From Acanthopleura granulata (Eukaryota; Mollusca; Polyplacophora; Chitonida; Chitonidae), in contig JABBOT010000029.1 in the NCBI GenBank assembly GCA_016165875.1, forward strand, positions 558,001 to 622,000: a stretch of 64,000 nucleotides of DNA. Reading direction: 5' to 3'. Below the pieces are notes generated by a model. It was not told where the DNA came from. It was given only the letters and a program-made list of their open reading frames with translations, and did no database searches. Below, piece after piece: positions 11,844-24,300 of this stretch. The translations under genes were made by a program, and so were the position numbers. The first letter of the stretch is position 1. Each line of letters opens with the position of its first letter.

Positions 11844-13698
11844 GAATAAATAAATGAATGTATGATTATTGCTTAACCCCACATCCGCAATGTTTCAGCC
11901 ATATGGTGGCGAGAACAAACCGGGAATCAGGAATATATTTTTTAATGTTATTTATAAAAACTATGTGTTGTGATACAGTCCTTCAAAAAATAAATGATAG
12001 AATCACCATCGACGCCGTCAATCACGGTGTAGAATCTTTGCTGGACATGGGCAAGTCTACACATTCAACAAGCATATGTTTTGATGCCATATTGTCGGCC
12101 ATCACATCCAACACACTCGGAAGCACTGCTCCTATCGAGGATTGTGCGTTAGACGAGAACGCTACTAAACATACACTGAGTGTACGAATTTTGGACAATG
12201 ACTGGAAGAGGGGCATGCAGTTAATTTGTCCCAATCACCCCGCCAAAAGCAACAAACATATTTAACAACATTTGGTCTGAAGTATACGGGCAGCTTTCGC
12301 CTCCTAGTCTACGACTGTGTTTACAAGGATACCAAGTTGACTTGGTATCCAAGTAAATTTAATATCTTTGGCGCTTTCAATTAATTACCTCTGTAAATCT
12401 ATGATTTCAAGAATTACTGGAGTTTTAAATTTATTATTTCAATTGCGAAAAGGCAGTAGAGAGAGTGATTACAAATCACTGCTTTCTGGGAATACCCAGA
12501 AGAAATATTTGATAAAATCATGAGCGACGTTTGTGATGTCGACAGCGTTTGTAAATTTAGCTCTACATATTTTTATGCCGGTTATAAAGAACAACTTGCT
12601 GTGAAATATCACCACTAGAAATTTAATTTCCCCAAAATTTGAGCTCAGGGTCTAAATGAAATGTGATTTTATTACTAAAAAGCATCCCCAAGGTTTTACA
12701 CATAGAAAACCTAAAACTGTTGGCAACTGGAAATTTCTAGATCTTGTTGAGACAAACCTACATTTATAGCATATAAGGAAGTCACTGACACATAAAGAAT
12801 CCTCTCTGCCAGATGTTATTGTATTATCGAGACTATTAATTTTATGCCCAATAGTGTAGGCGATAAAGTGCTGCCCTGGTGTACACCCATCCCCTCCTGC
12901 TCAGGAAGAGTGTACCCAAACCGTACCTTAAATTGACGATCAGGTAAACATTCAAATATAAAACACGGTAAACGGCCTTTCAAACCCTTATTGTGAAATG
13001 TCTTTTAAAATATCATATTTCCATGTGGTGTCGTGGGTCTCGAATCTAACAATGTGATCCACACTTGATCTGCCTTGATAAGACCCACACTGAATATTAG
13101 ATAGTAAATTCTTAGTTTCTAACAACCAAACAAGCCTATCATTTGTCACCCCTTCCATAGTCTTACAGACGCAGTTGCTAAGAGATATGGGTCGGTAATT
13201 ATTTGGATAAGTATGATCCTTAGCAGGTTTAGAGGCCGTGATAATACACGCCTCCCTCCATGATGGCGGGAAATTACCAGTAATCCAAATATCGATAGGT
13301 AATCAGGACCACATACAGTATCGTATGCCTTCTAAAAGCTGTTTTACGTTCATCAATACTAAAAGGCTTATTTTAATTTTTCATCTTCCTGGAAGGAAAA
13401 GATAATTTTATTTCCTCCTGGTTATTAATCTTTTGAAATTCAGCAGAATGATTCTGGGAAGAAAATTTCTCAGACATGGTTATAATGAGATCGATAGCAC
13501 CATTATCATCGATATGAACTATTACCTGGATGTAAATAGGTATTTACACCATCACTGAAATAACACTATTCCTTTTTAGATAAAAAGTCTTCTACCATTT
13601 TGCCCTTATCATTTATATCATTACTATAGGGGATGTGGGGATTAAAGTTTCCATAATTATAAAAGAGAAGAATGAGGAGGAACATAGACCGAACATAA
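11844..13698 (-). mobile_element. Old LINE copy M1, 3' part of ORF2 and 3' UTR (minus strand)
   Basis: Read on the minus strand, this is the older subfamily of the LINE family that fills the window. The 3' end is an imperfect GAAT tail (seen as AAATGAATG) followed by the complement of the family terminus. Going up the element are the C-terminal Cys/His region (12022-12234), the RNase H block with the SHVGIHGN-type segment (about 12290-12370), and a thumb region (12625-12750). The RT core lies at about 12760-13290, and the upstream RT/endonuclease linker runs to 13698. Many stops and frameshifts show it is ancient. It is interrupted at 13698 by the younger copy 1, and its 5' part resumes at 16747. 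Confidence 0.85.
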
Positions 13699-16600
13699 AG
13701 TCAACCCAGACCACCTCAGTACAAGAAATAAAACCAGTAAACAATGCGGAAAAAATGGCACACCGGAACCTCAGCCCTCTAAAAATCATAATGGCAAAAA
13801 CAAGTCCAAAAACTCACTTCAAAGTCATAATATTAAAACCAGTAAACCGAGTGGCCCTACAGAACGTCTGTCTAAGGCCACTAGAGAGACCCTGTTCAAA
13901 CATTTAACAGGTTTGGATCGTTGGAGGACGTTGTCCCTTCAACATCAGATGCGGATTTTAAAGACAAATCTCATATACGCCTCCCTCCGTAATGTATACA
14001 TACGACAAAATTATGCAATGCAATTGTCGAGGCCTTAAGGTTAATTTTATTGAAATAGCACAGCTGGTCCAATCATTAAATCCTATCGTGCTTTGTCGTC
14101 AGGAAACTCACCTGAAGACATCTGACAAAGATAATAAACTGTCAAAAATTATTCACTTTATAGTACAAAGAAGAGCGAGCTGCAGACGGCTCGTGTGTCT
14201 TCATAAATAACAATGTTATCCACAGTCCTGTTGCTCTGGATACAGAGCTTCAGGCTGTGGCCGTTCGTGTTTCATTGTCTAAGACAATCACATTGTGTTC
14301 GGTTTATATTCCCACGAACACTTCTTTGTCAGCTTTCCAGTTACATAATTTGAAAGAACAATTAACTACACCGTTCATAATAATGGGCGATTTTAATTCC
14401 CATAACCCCTTATGGGGAAGTAACAATATGAGTAATAAGGGCAAGGTGGTAGAACATTTTTTAACCAAGGAGGAACTGTGTTATTTCAATGATGGTTCTA
14501 ATACTCATTTGCATGCGGATAATGGCATTTATTCTGCCATCGATCTCACTATCACTGATAAATCACTTCTCCTGGATTTTTCTTGGAGAGTGCATGAGGA
14601 TCTTTGTGGTAGTGACCATTTTCCTATTATCCTAGAGCATCTCATTTCTAATTCTTTTGGATGTGTAGCTAGGTAGAAGTTCGATAAAGCAGATTGGATG
14701 GCATGTGAGATGTTCTGTGAGGCTGACATCACTCCACAGACTATCAGTGCAACAGATGATCCCATAATAAAACAGAATGAGCTTATATTACGAGCTGGAA
14801 ATACAACTATCCCTAAGACCTCGACCAGTCCAAAATCCAAAAAGTAAACCCTGGTACGACAATGACTGTCGTAAAGCCATTAAGGACCGTAAAAAAGCTG
14901 AACGTATATTCAATCATTGTCGTACTGATAAAAATTTAAACCAGGTTCGTATTCTTGGAACTAGGGCTCGCCGATTTCTTAAGTCCAAGAGACGATCTTG
15001 TTGGCGGAACTTCATTTCAGGCATTACGTCAAAAACACCTATGCGTAAGGCCTGGAATATGGTTAAAAAAGTTAGGGCAAAAATAAAAAAAGCAAAAGTC
15101 CAGCACTTGAAAGATGGAAATAATATACTAACGTCTCCATTAGTTACAGGTAATAAATTAGCTGAGACAATTTCTAAAAAATCTTCTTCCGAGAATTATA
15201 CTTCAGACTTTCAGCATATCAAAAACCAGAAGGAGAAAATTAATTAAATTGCCCTTTTCTTCTAAAATTTTAGAAGGGTATTATCGTCCTTTTAATATCG
15301 ATGAGCTAAAAACTGCATTGAGAAAGGCACATGATACTGCATGTGGTCCTGATAACGTATATTGTAAATTTCTGAACCATTTACCACCTGAACCACTTAA
15401 GATTCTCTTGGACTTGCTTAATGATATTTGGATAACTGGTAATTTTCCAGCATCATGGAGGGAGGTATGTATTATCCCGGTTCCCAAACCGGGTAAGGAT
15501 CATACTGATCCAAATAATTACCGTCCCATAGCTCTTACCAGTTGCGTCTGTAAGACTATGGAACGGATGATAAATGACTTGTTGGCTGTTTTGAAACCAA
15601 CAAGTTACTATCTAATATCCAGTGTGGTTTTCGTCAAGGTAGATCCACTGTGGATCACCTTGTTCGGTTTGAAAGTTTTATTCGCGATGGTGTTATTAAT
15701 AATGAACATGTGGTGTCAATATTTTTGACCTTGAAAAGGCCTACGACACCACATGGAAATATGGTATTCCAAAAGACCTCACGGATATGGGCCTTTATAT
15801 CAAAATTTTTATCTGATCTTCAGCTTAAGGTACGTGTGGGGTCCACTCTTTCGGACTCTTATGAGCAAGAGATGGGTGTGCCCCAGGGCAGTATCATTTC
15901 ACCAACACTGTTCAACATGAAAATTAACAGCTTGGCTAGAACACTAACATCTGGTACTGAGGGTTGTTTATATGTAGATGATTTCCTGATATGCTACCGG
16001 GCGAAAAATATGAATAACATCGAGCGGCAACGGCAACTTTGCCTGAATAAAATCGAGAAATGGGCAGTTACCAATGGTTTTAGATTTTCTACGTCTAAGA
16101 CCGTCGGTATACATTTCTGTAATAAACGAAACTTCATCTAGACCCTGAGCTTAAATTTTGTGATAAACCAGTAAAGATTGTTGGGGAAAATAAATTTTTA
16201 GGGGTTATATTCGATAGTAAACTTTTAAACTAAATCTTTTATACATCACATAAAAACGCTTAAAGCTAAATGTACAAAGGCTCTCGATATATTTAAGGTC
16301 GTGTCTAGCACCGATTGGAGTGCTGACCGATCTGTTTTACTCAATCTATATCGTTCTGTGGTGAGGTCTAAATTGGACTATGGGTCCATCATATATGGTT
16401 CCGTTAGGAAATCATATCTTAAAATGTTGGATCCGGTCCATCACCAAGGCCTGAGGCTTACTCTTGGTGCCTGTAGAACCTCAACAGTAGAGAGTTTATA
16501 CGTGGAAACCAATGAGCCTTCTTTACATAACCGATGTATTAAACTGAGCCTTCCATATGCTACAAAGCTTAAAGCTCACCCAACAAACCCTGCCTACGAC

Positions 16601-16746
16601 TGTGTTTTCAATCAATCATATGTAGAAATTAAGGCTAATTATCCAAATTATAAATTTATATACACTGACGGGTCGAAGGATGGGGGCAAGGTTGCGGCTG
16701 CGGCTGTCTTGGAACAGCGGGTCTCTTCTCATTCATTCATTCATTC
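13699..16746 (+). mobile_element. Young LINE copy 1, 5'-truncated and lacking a 3' UTR, nested in M1
   Basis: The copy starts abruptly inside ORF1 at TCAACCCAGACCACCTCAG, the 5' truncation expected of target-primed reverse transcription. It runs through the rest of ORF1 and most of ORF2. In the RNase H region it goes straight from GGGTCTCTTCTC into ATTCATTCATTCATTC at 16731-16746, with no C-terminal region and no 3' UTR. About 215 bp is also missing near 16622, upstream of the RNase H domain. Both flanks belong to M1 on the opposite strand, proving that it inserted into M1. Confidence 0.85.
13992..16730 (+). pseudogene. LINE ORF2 pseudogene of copy 1
   Basis: Endonuclease, RT and part of RNase H are recognisable in broken frames. 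They include a QETH segment near 14100, MGDFNSHNPLWGS near 14380, GSDHFPII near 14610, YRPIALTSCVCKTMER near 15520, GVPQGSIISPTLF near 15880, YVDD near 15970 and FIYTDGSKDGG near 16660. The start overlaps the ORF1 stop as TAATG at about 13991. A TAG lies at the ARW motif (near 14675). A one-base T loss at RT motif A (near 15724) turns the FFDLEKAYD frame into another, and the same lesion occurs in copy 2. There is no active product. Confidence 0.8.
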
Positions 16747-17278
16747 TCCTGATCGAAGTAAACAGGACTATGGATAATATTATTATTTATGAAGATAGAG
16801 AAGCCGCCACAAGCTCCTGATTACAATAACTGCCATAAAGTGCGTAATTTTTCAGACCAATTTTATCTTTGTCAGATCTCTTCAGGTGAATCTCCTGAAG
16901 ACTAAGGGCAATTGGATTTATGAACTGAACTGTGGTTTCAATAAAATGAACCTTAAAACCTAGACAATTCCATTGTTGTATTGTATCATATATTGTCATT
17001 ATGGAGGGGTTGTAGAGGAGATTTGTATTTGGACCGGGAACGACCCTCCCCGGAGTTTTGCTGTCAGATCTCCTGGGGGTGATGTGTCCATAACATCCGC
17101 ACAGAATTCTGAAGAACAATCGTCCTCCAGGGATTCAAACTTATTCAAAGTTTGGATTGGATGCTATGTGACCTTAGAGGGACGCTCAACACGGCGACAA
17201 GATTTTGTACATTTGCATGTAGATTTATTATTGCCAGATATTGAAGGTGTTACATCTGTCTTGGAGTTATTAGAGTTA
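16747..17278 (-). mobile_element. Old LINE copy M1, 5' part (ORF1 end and ORF2 start)
   Basis: This continues M1 on the far side of copy 1. Reading the minus strand, 17119-16787 encodes the end of ORF1 (DVMDTSP-like tail) and the N-terminus of ORF2 (QQWNCLGFKVHFIE, then LSLQEIHLKRSDKDK). That is the APE endonuclease start with its catalytic glutamate. About 60 bp of the element is missing between the two M1 pieces. The element is cut off by a SINE at 17279. Confidence 0.8.
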
Positions 17279-17453
17279 TCAGCATTATGGTGGAGACCGG
17301 GGTAAAACCCACGACCAGCCTCAGGTTGCTGGCAGACCTTCCCACGTGCGGCCGTAGAGGAAGCCAACATGAACTGGACTTGAACTCACACTGACCTCAT
17401 CGGTGGGAGGCTTCCGCTGCGGTAGAGCGCTAACCGACTGAGCCACGGAGGCC
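17279..17453 (-). mobile_element. tRNA-derived SINE with well-preserved pol III boxes
   Basis: On the minus strand the head reads GGCCTCCGTGGCTCAGTCGG, containing an A box TGGCTCAGTCGG that fits TRGYNNANNNGG. Further on is a B box GTTCAAGTC that fits GWTCRANNC. Then come the body segments GGAAGGTCTGCCAGCAACCT and GTCGTGGGTTTTACCCCGG. The 3' end of the SINE is truncated where it meets M1. It is not a tRNA gene, because the anticodon arm does not fold into a standard tRNA and the body continues into SINE sequence. Confidence 0.85.
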
Positions 17454-17539
17454 CCCTGTATGACCGTGATGGTATTTCAGAAGACTTAACTGGGGAAGAA
17501 ATCTGAAGTAAAGAGGGCTTTTCCATCTATGGAACTGGC

Positions 17540-17991
17540 ACCATACCCCAGACGTACCATGTGCCAAGTACCCCATGTCCCGAAGGCACCATGTCCCAGG
17601 CACCATTTCCCAAAACATGATGTCCAGGAGGCATCAAGACCCGGAGGCATTGTGTCCAAGACGCACGATGTTGCAAAGACACCACATCCCACAGGTACCA
17701 TGTACCGGAGGCATCCTTCCTCTGAGGCATCATCTCCAGGTGGCGCCATATCTTGTAGGCACCATTTCCCGGAGGCATAAATTTTCGGAGGCATGATATT
17801 CCACAGGTATTATGTACTGGAGGTACGATTTTCCGGACACGCCATTTCCCGGAGGCACATGCCTCACAAGTACCATGTAACGGAGATACCATGTCCCGGA
17901 GGTACCAGCTCTCGGAGGCACCGTCTCTCGTAGGCATCAAGGCACCAAGTCTCAGAAGCACTATGATTCGGAGGCACCATATTCCTCCTGC
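17540..17991. repeat. 16-bp minisatellite, about 29 degenerate units
   Basis: Tandem units with consensus near ACCATGTCCCGGAGGC run from 17540 to 17991. Most are exactly 16 bp, with occasional 14-, 15- or 17-bp units and one 8-bp unit. The array is nearly free of stop codons, so long open frames appear on both strands (170 codons on the minus strand at 17527-18039). They are a by-product of the repeat and not genes. Confidence 0.9.
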
Positions 17992-18788
17992 GTGTGTGGG
18001 TATGCGTCTAAAACTGAACGAAATATTACAATTTTCCAAACCCTATACCCCTTGTCTAAATATTATCAAACCGACATAACCCTTGCAGAGTACTCGTCGA
18101 AACAATCTACAGAACAAATAGCATTCCCACAGAAGTAAATTGAAGAAACTATCAGTTGTGAACGAAGTCGGTGATTGATCAGATTATTTATTAACTGTAT
18201 TTCACTTATCTAAATTTTAGCGAAATATTTCAAACATGTTAATTTAATTTCATTCCACATGGAAAGATTCAGATCTCAAGGATCCATTGATTTTCTGAAA
18301 GAATGGACATTATCTGTTGAGCTCGCCAAGGCTCCTTGACCAGTTGGCAGTGTTTAGCAAGCCTCAGCGGCGCAACAGAGGAAACAGTATTTCAAAACAT
18401 GAGTTTAATTTTTGACAGTGCACGTTTATAAATTAAGCCTTTGTCATTCGCAGAGTCCTATATCAGTCATATGATCACAAATGCATTTCTGTATAAAGTG
18501 GATTCCGAAAACATGAATTTTAACCAGTTTGAAGACCTTTTTCTTCAAAACCTTTCCTAGAAAAGGTTCACTTCCAGAAAGGAGTTAGCGTGTTGAAAAA
18601 AGTAAAGCCCCATATACCACGTTTTAAAAAAAAGGCCACTATCCTTATGTACCTTGAAATGTTTGGGATTTTTTTTACCTCTTCAATGGAGCTCAAACTC
18701 CAAGAACAATTTAGATTAATTCGGGTGGATGTTCTTTATGAATGGGAGGGAGTCTTGAAAAGGGATACCATGAGAGATCTGCACTGAG
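17992..18788. other. Intergenic, no gene seen
   Basis: No motif or known repeat is recognised between the minisatellite and old LINE M2. An open frame at 18590-18787 is short and lysine-rich, without a motif. Confidence 0.5.
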
Positions 18789-19318
18789 GAATGAATGAAT
18801 GAATGATTAATTATGGCTTGACGCCATATCGGCAATATTTTCAGCCTTATCGTAGCGAGAACATGTTGAAACCAGGAAACAGTAAAAGGGCTTTCGACAT
18901 GATATGATGAGCATTCAAACTTAAACCAACCAAACAAACATTTTAAAAGAAGTTAAAAAACTAGTCTTCACTTGAAGCCGAAAACCACAATTTTTATACT
19001 TGATAAACTGTACAATATGAAACCTGTATCCTATGATGTAGGCCAACAGCTTTCAAAAAATTAATTACAGCTACGGTGTTAAACAAGTGATAGATGGAGT
19101 TGACTGACTGCATAGTCAACAAGGATGTGTTTGTGCATCTCATCCAAGACACTTGGGAGCAATGCCCCCATCCAGGATAAAATTGTCTGTTAAACGAGAA
19201 TGCCCCATACCTCGTTAAAACAAATTGGTCCTTACGAGACATACCAAGAACATAAGAATTTTGGCCAATGACATGATGACTAGCATACAGGTAATCATGT
19301 ACATGTAACTCTCATTAA
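18789..19318 (-). mobile_element. Old LINE copy M2, 3' end segment
   Basis: The segment begins with GAATGAATGAATGAATG (the complement of the ATTC tail) and the complement of the 3' UTR terminus. On the minus strand it then encodes the ORF2 C-terminus, including GMSRKDQFVLTRYG-like sequence (19242 downwards) and a degraded Cys/His motif. It breaks off at 19318 where copy 2 starts. The next M2 piece, after copy 2, is endonuclease-linker sequence, so the RT and RNase H of M2 are missing. Confidence 0.8.
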
Positions 19319-19376
19319 CCCCCCCCGTGGGGTTCCCGGGAGTGAAAAGAATAGGGCCCCAGTTCTCTTGGCAAGC

Positions 19377-19473
19377 TTGTCGTACAAGTCGACTAACCTA
19401 TATCTCTCCCGTGTGGTTCCGGTGAATAGAATAGTTCCACAGCCTACCCGGGCTGGTCGTACAAGGCGACTAA
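19377..19473 (+). promoter_or_regulatory. Paired short hairpins in the LINE 5' UTR (copy 2)
   Basis: Two near-identical 20-bp motifs of the form TTGTCGTACAAGGCGACTAA lie at 19377-19396 and 19454-19473, 77 bp apart. Each can fold with GTCG pairing to CGAC. The same pair occurs at 26003 and 26080 (copy 3), 38736 and 38813 (copy 5), 51907 and 51984 (copy 6) and 63905 and 63982 (copy 7), always 77 bp apart. In M2 (minus strand, 33692-33711 and 33628-33647) the pair is kept at 64-bp spacing. The role could be an internal promoter, ribosome entry or RNP packaging; the sequence alone cannot say. Confidence 0.6.
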
Positions 19474-19978
19474 AAGGGGCAACCTGTTTGCCGTGGGTTG
19501 CGACCCGTGATGGGGGAGGACGGGATCCTGGTGGCTGAGGGCGGGTTGATCTTGCGAGATCCTCACGCCCAACACTCCACCTCGGCCCTTACTTCTCCAA
19601 AGACGGGCAGTCGGATGGCCCGATCCGATCAATCGGCTGGTCACGCCTACCTCTGCGTGGTTCCAAACCTTCTCTATGTAAACATTCTTTAGAGAACAAA
19701 TGATTTTTCGCAAATTTCGTTCGTGGAATTGCGTTTGAGGCGGTGGCTGTAGGGTCACTCAAGTAGTCCGTGTCTAATGTGCAACCTCCTTCATAGGGTG
19801 GGTGATGGAGAAGCTCGGGTGGGGAATAGGGTGTGCATATTAAGGCCATCTATTTGAGTATACCCCATGTGGAATCCTTGGTGTCTTTCCTGCTGGGTAT
19901 CCCCAGGTTCAGGCATCGCCCTTGTTGGCACTCCGTGGCGGGTGAGGAACACGTGGGGTGAATCCCTAACTATTTATT

Positions 19979-21343
19979 ATGAATCCCCTAAATCTTTGAA
20001 AAAATGTCTCCAATATTCGACCGTGTCAGCCAATCTCAGGTATTGATAAAAAGAGAAAGCTGGAGGCTTTATCAGATCCTCTAGACATTGGACAGGAAAG
20101 TTGGCCGGCTCTTATTGTTCTCTCAACAAAAAGTGAACAAAAGCCGGCTTCTAAAATACATCCTTTTCTTTTGAAGAGGGCTTTGGAGGGTGCAGCAGGC
20201 ACTTTAAAAAATGTTAAAAAGCTGCGATCCGGAGATATTCTTATCGAATGTTTCCGGAAACAACAATCTAAAAATTTACTATCATTGAATAAAATTTCCG
20301 ATATATCTGTTTCTACATCCCCTCACAATACCCTGAACAGTTGTCAGGGAATAATACATGACAGGGATGGGGATATCTTCGACCTATCTGAAGAGGAAAT
20401 CTGTACAGAATTAAAGCCACAGGGTGTTGTCAGAGTGAAACGTTTCACAACAAAAAGAGCTGGCAACATCCTCAAACTAAACACATATCTGATAACCTTT
20501 AATACCACCTCTCTACCATCATATATCTACATTGGCCCGTATAGGGTTAATGTGGATTTATACATACCTAACCCGACACGATGTTTTACTTCCCAAAAAT
20601 TTGGTCATGGTAAAGGCCAATGTAAAAATAAACTGGTTTGTTTCCGATGCGGCAGTGAAGGTCATGATGGTTTTGACTGCAGCAGCATAGTTAAGTGCTG
20701 CAATTGCGGCCGAGATCACATGGCCTCCTCTAAGGACTGTCCTCTTTTCATCAAAGAACAACAGATAATCACTTTAAAAACTAAAAACAACATTTCCTAT
20801 CTGGAAGCCCGCAAATTGGCCTCACTTTCGAGTACGACACCGCAGGCTTCGTTTGCCAATGTGGTCAAGCGAGTTGCAACATCTGTTGCAACTCAAACTT
20901 CCTTGACTTGGCCCATTGGAAACGACAAACCTAACTCGATCTCCTTTCAACCTTTAGCTCAACCTGTCCAGAACTCTTCTTCAACCCAGACCACCTCAGT
21001 ACAAGAAATAAAACCAGTAAACAATGCAAAACGAACTGATAAATCTGAACCTCAGCCCTCTAAAAATCATAATGACAAAAACAAGTCCAAAAGTACACCT
21101 CCAAGTAGTAATATTAAAACCAGTAAACCAAGTGGCCCAACAGAACGTCTGTCTAAGGCCACTCGAGATCCTGTACAAACATTTAACAGGTTTGGATCGT
21201 TAGAGGACGTTGTCCCTTCAACATCAGATGCGGATGTGATGGATACATCACCCGCACCAGGGAGATCTTCCAGCCGATCTCCAAGGAAGGGTCGTCCTCG
21301 GTCCAAATATAGAGACAAGTCTCCTATACGCCTCCCTCCGTAA
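19979..21343 (+). pseudogene. LINE ORF1 (gag-like) of copy 2, one nonsense codon
   Basis: The frame from the ATG at 19979 is open for 455 codons except for a TGA at 19997-19999, where copies 3 and 5 have a serine codon. An in-frame internal ATG at 20171 would give 390 aa. The protein would bind LINE RNA. It has three CCHC-type knuckles, but in the first the second cysteine is serine (CFTSQKFGHGKGQC). The second is CFRCGSEGHDGFDC and the third CCNCGRDHMASSKDC. The C-terminus is rich in S, R, K and P. It ends TAATG, sharing one base with ORF2. Confidence 0.85.
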
Positions 21344-24300
21344 TGTCTACATACCACAAAATTATACAGTGGAATTGTCGAGGTCTTAAGGTTAATTTTA
21401 TTGAAATAACACAGCTGGTCCAATCATTAAATCCTATTGCCCTTTGTCTTCAGGAAACTCACCTGAAGACATCTGACAAAGATAAAATAACCCTGAAAAA
21501 TTATACACTTTATAGTACATTTTGTCACGAAGAAGAGCGAGCTGCAGGCGGCTCCTGTGTCTTCATAAATAACAATATTATCCACAGTCCTGTTGCGCTG
21601 GATACAGAGCTTCAGGCTGTGGCCGTTCGTGTCTCATTGTCTAAGACAGTCACTTTGTGTTCGGTTTATATTCCGCCGAACACTTCTTTGTCAGCTTTAT
21701 AGTTACATAATTTGAAAGAACAATTACCTACACCGTTCATAATAATGGGCGATTTTAATTCCCATAACCCCTTATGGGGAAGTAACAGCATAAATAATAA
21801 GGGCAAGGTAGTAGAAGACTTTTTAACCAAGGAGGAACTGTGTTATTTCAATGATGGTTCTAATACTCATTTGCATGCGGGTAACGGCATCTATTCTGCT
21901 ATCGATCTCACTATCACAGATCCATCACTTCTCCTGGATTTTTCTTGGAGAGTGCACGAGGATCTTTGTGGTAGTGACCATTTTCCTATTATCCTAGAGC
22001 ATGTCACTTCTAATTCTTTAGAACGTGTAGCTAGGTGGAAGTTCGATAAAGCAGATTGGATGGCATTTGAGATGTTCTGTGAGGCTGATATCACTCCACA
22101 GACTCTCAATGCAGCAGATGACCCAATATTTAAATTTAATCAGCTTATATTACGAGCTGCAGATAGAACTATCCCTAAGACCTCGACCAGTCCAAAATCC
22201 AAAAGTAAACCCTGGTACGACAATGACTGTCGTAAAGCCATAAAGGACCGTAAAAGGGCTGAACGCAAGTTCAACCATTGTCCTACTGATCAAAATTTAA
22301 ACCAGGTTCGTATTCTTGGAGCTAAGGCTCGTCGATTAATTAAGTCCAAGAGACGATCTTGTTGGCGGAACTTTGTTTCAGGCATTACGTCAAAAACACC
22401 TATGCGTAAGGTCTGGAATATGGTTCAGAAACTTAAGGGTAAAAATAACAAAGCAAAAGTCCAGCACTTGAACGATGGAGATAACATACTAACTTCTCCA
22501 TCCGATATAGCTAATAAATTAGTGGAATCCGTTTCTAAAAAATATTCTTCTGAGAATTATACTTCAGAATTTCCACATATCAAAAACCAGAAGGAGAAAA
22601 TGAAATTGCCCTTTTCTTCTAAAAATTTAGAAGATTGTAATCGTCCTTTTAATATCGATGAACTAAAAACTGCACTCAGAAAGGCACATGATACAGCATG
22701 TGGTCCTGATAACGTATATTATAAATTTCTGAACCATTTATCAGCTGAACCACTTGAGACTCTCTTGGACTTATTGAACGATATTTGGATAACTGGTAAT
22801 TTTCCACCCTCATGGAGGGAGGCATGTATTATCCCGGTTCCCAAACCGGGTAAGGATCATACTGATCCAAATAATTACCGTCCCATAGCTCTTACCAGTT
22901 GCGTCTGTAAGACTATGGAATGGATGTTAAATGATAGACTTGTTTGGTTTCCCGAAACCAACAAGTTACTATCTAATATCCAATGTGGTTTTCGTCAAGG
23001 TAGATCCACAGTGGATCACCTTGTTCGACTTGAAAGTTTCATTCGCCATGGTTTTATTAATAATGAACGTGTGGTGTCAATATTTTTGACCTTGAAAAGG
23101 CCTACGACACCACGTGGAAATATGGCATTATAAAAGACCTCGCGGATATGGGCCTTAAAGGTCGATTACCTATATTTATATCCAAATTTTTATCAAATCG
23201 TCAGTTTCAGGTACGGGCGCTGTTCAGCATCAAATTTAATAGCTTGACCCAAACATTAACATCTGGAACCGAGGGTTGTTTATATGTAGATGATTTTCTG
23301 ATATGCTACCGCGCTAAAAATATGAATAACATCGAGCGGCAACTGCAGCTTTGCCTCAATAAGATCGAGAAATGGGCAGTTGGCAACGGTTTTAGATTTT
23401 CTACGTCTAAAACCGTCGGTATGCATTTCTGTAATAAACGGAAACTTCATCTCGACCCTGAGCTTAAATTTTGTGGTGAACCAGTGAAGATTGTTGGGGA
23501 AAATAAATTTTTAGGGGTTATATTCGATAGTAAACTATCTTTTATACCTCACTTAAAAACGCTTAAAGCTAAATGTGTAAAGGCTCTCGATATATTTAAG
23601 GTCGTGTCTAGCACCGATTGGGGTGCTGACCGATCTGTTTTACTTAATTTATATCGTTCTGTGGTGAGGTCTAAATTGGACTATGGGTCCATCATTTATG
23701 GTTCCGCTAGGAAATCATATCTTAAAATGTTGGATCCGGTCCATCACCCAGGTCTGAGGCTCAGCCTTGGTGCCTTTAGAACCTCATCAGTAGAGAGTTT
23801 ATACGTGGAGGCCAATGAGCCTTCTTTACATAACCGACGTATTAAACTCAGCCTTCAATATGCAACAAAGCTTAAAGCTCACCCAACAAACCCTGCCTAC
23901 GACTGTGTTTTCAATCCATCATACGTAGACAAATATACTAAATGTCCTAACAAGATCCCTCCGTTCGGTCTTCGTATACGGGACCATGTTGTGGAAGCTA
24001 ACATCAAGCTAGAGGAGATAGCTCCGGTATCTTTTCCGGAGTCTCCTCCCTGGCTTCTTCCACAACCTAAACTAATATTTGATCTACGTCAACATAATAA
24101 ATCGAACACAAATCCTCTTATAATTCAACAAGCTTTTGCTGAAATTAAGGCTAATTATCCAAATTATAAATTTATATACACTGATGGGTCGAAGGATGGG
24201 GACAGGGTTGCGGCTGCGGCTGTCTTAGAACAGCGGGTCTCTTCTCTTCGTCTTCCATCTTCATCGTCTATCTTTTCTGCAGAAGCCAGGGCTATACTCC

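Noticed and set aside
17379..17453. A tRNA gene suggested by consensus A and B boxes
   Set aside because: The sequence continues into the SINE body and the arms do not form a standard cloverleaf; it is a SINE head.
17527..18039. A 170-codon minus-strand open frame rich in W, M, G and P
   Set aside because: It is the read-out of the 16-bp minisatellite. Similar long frames occur on the other strand.
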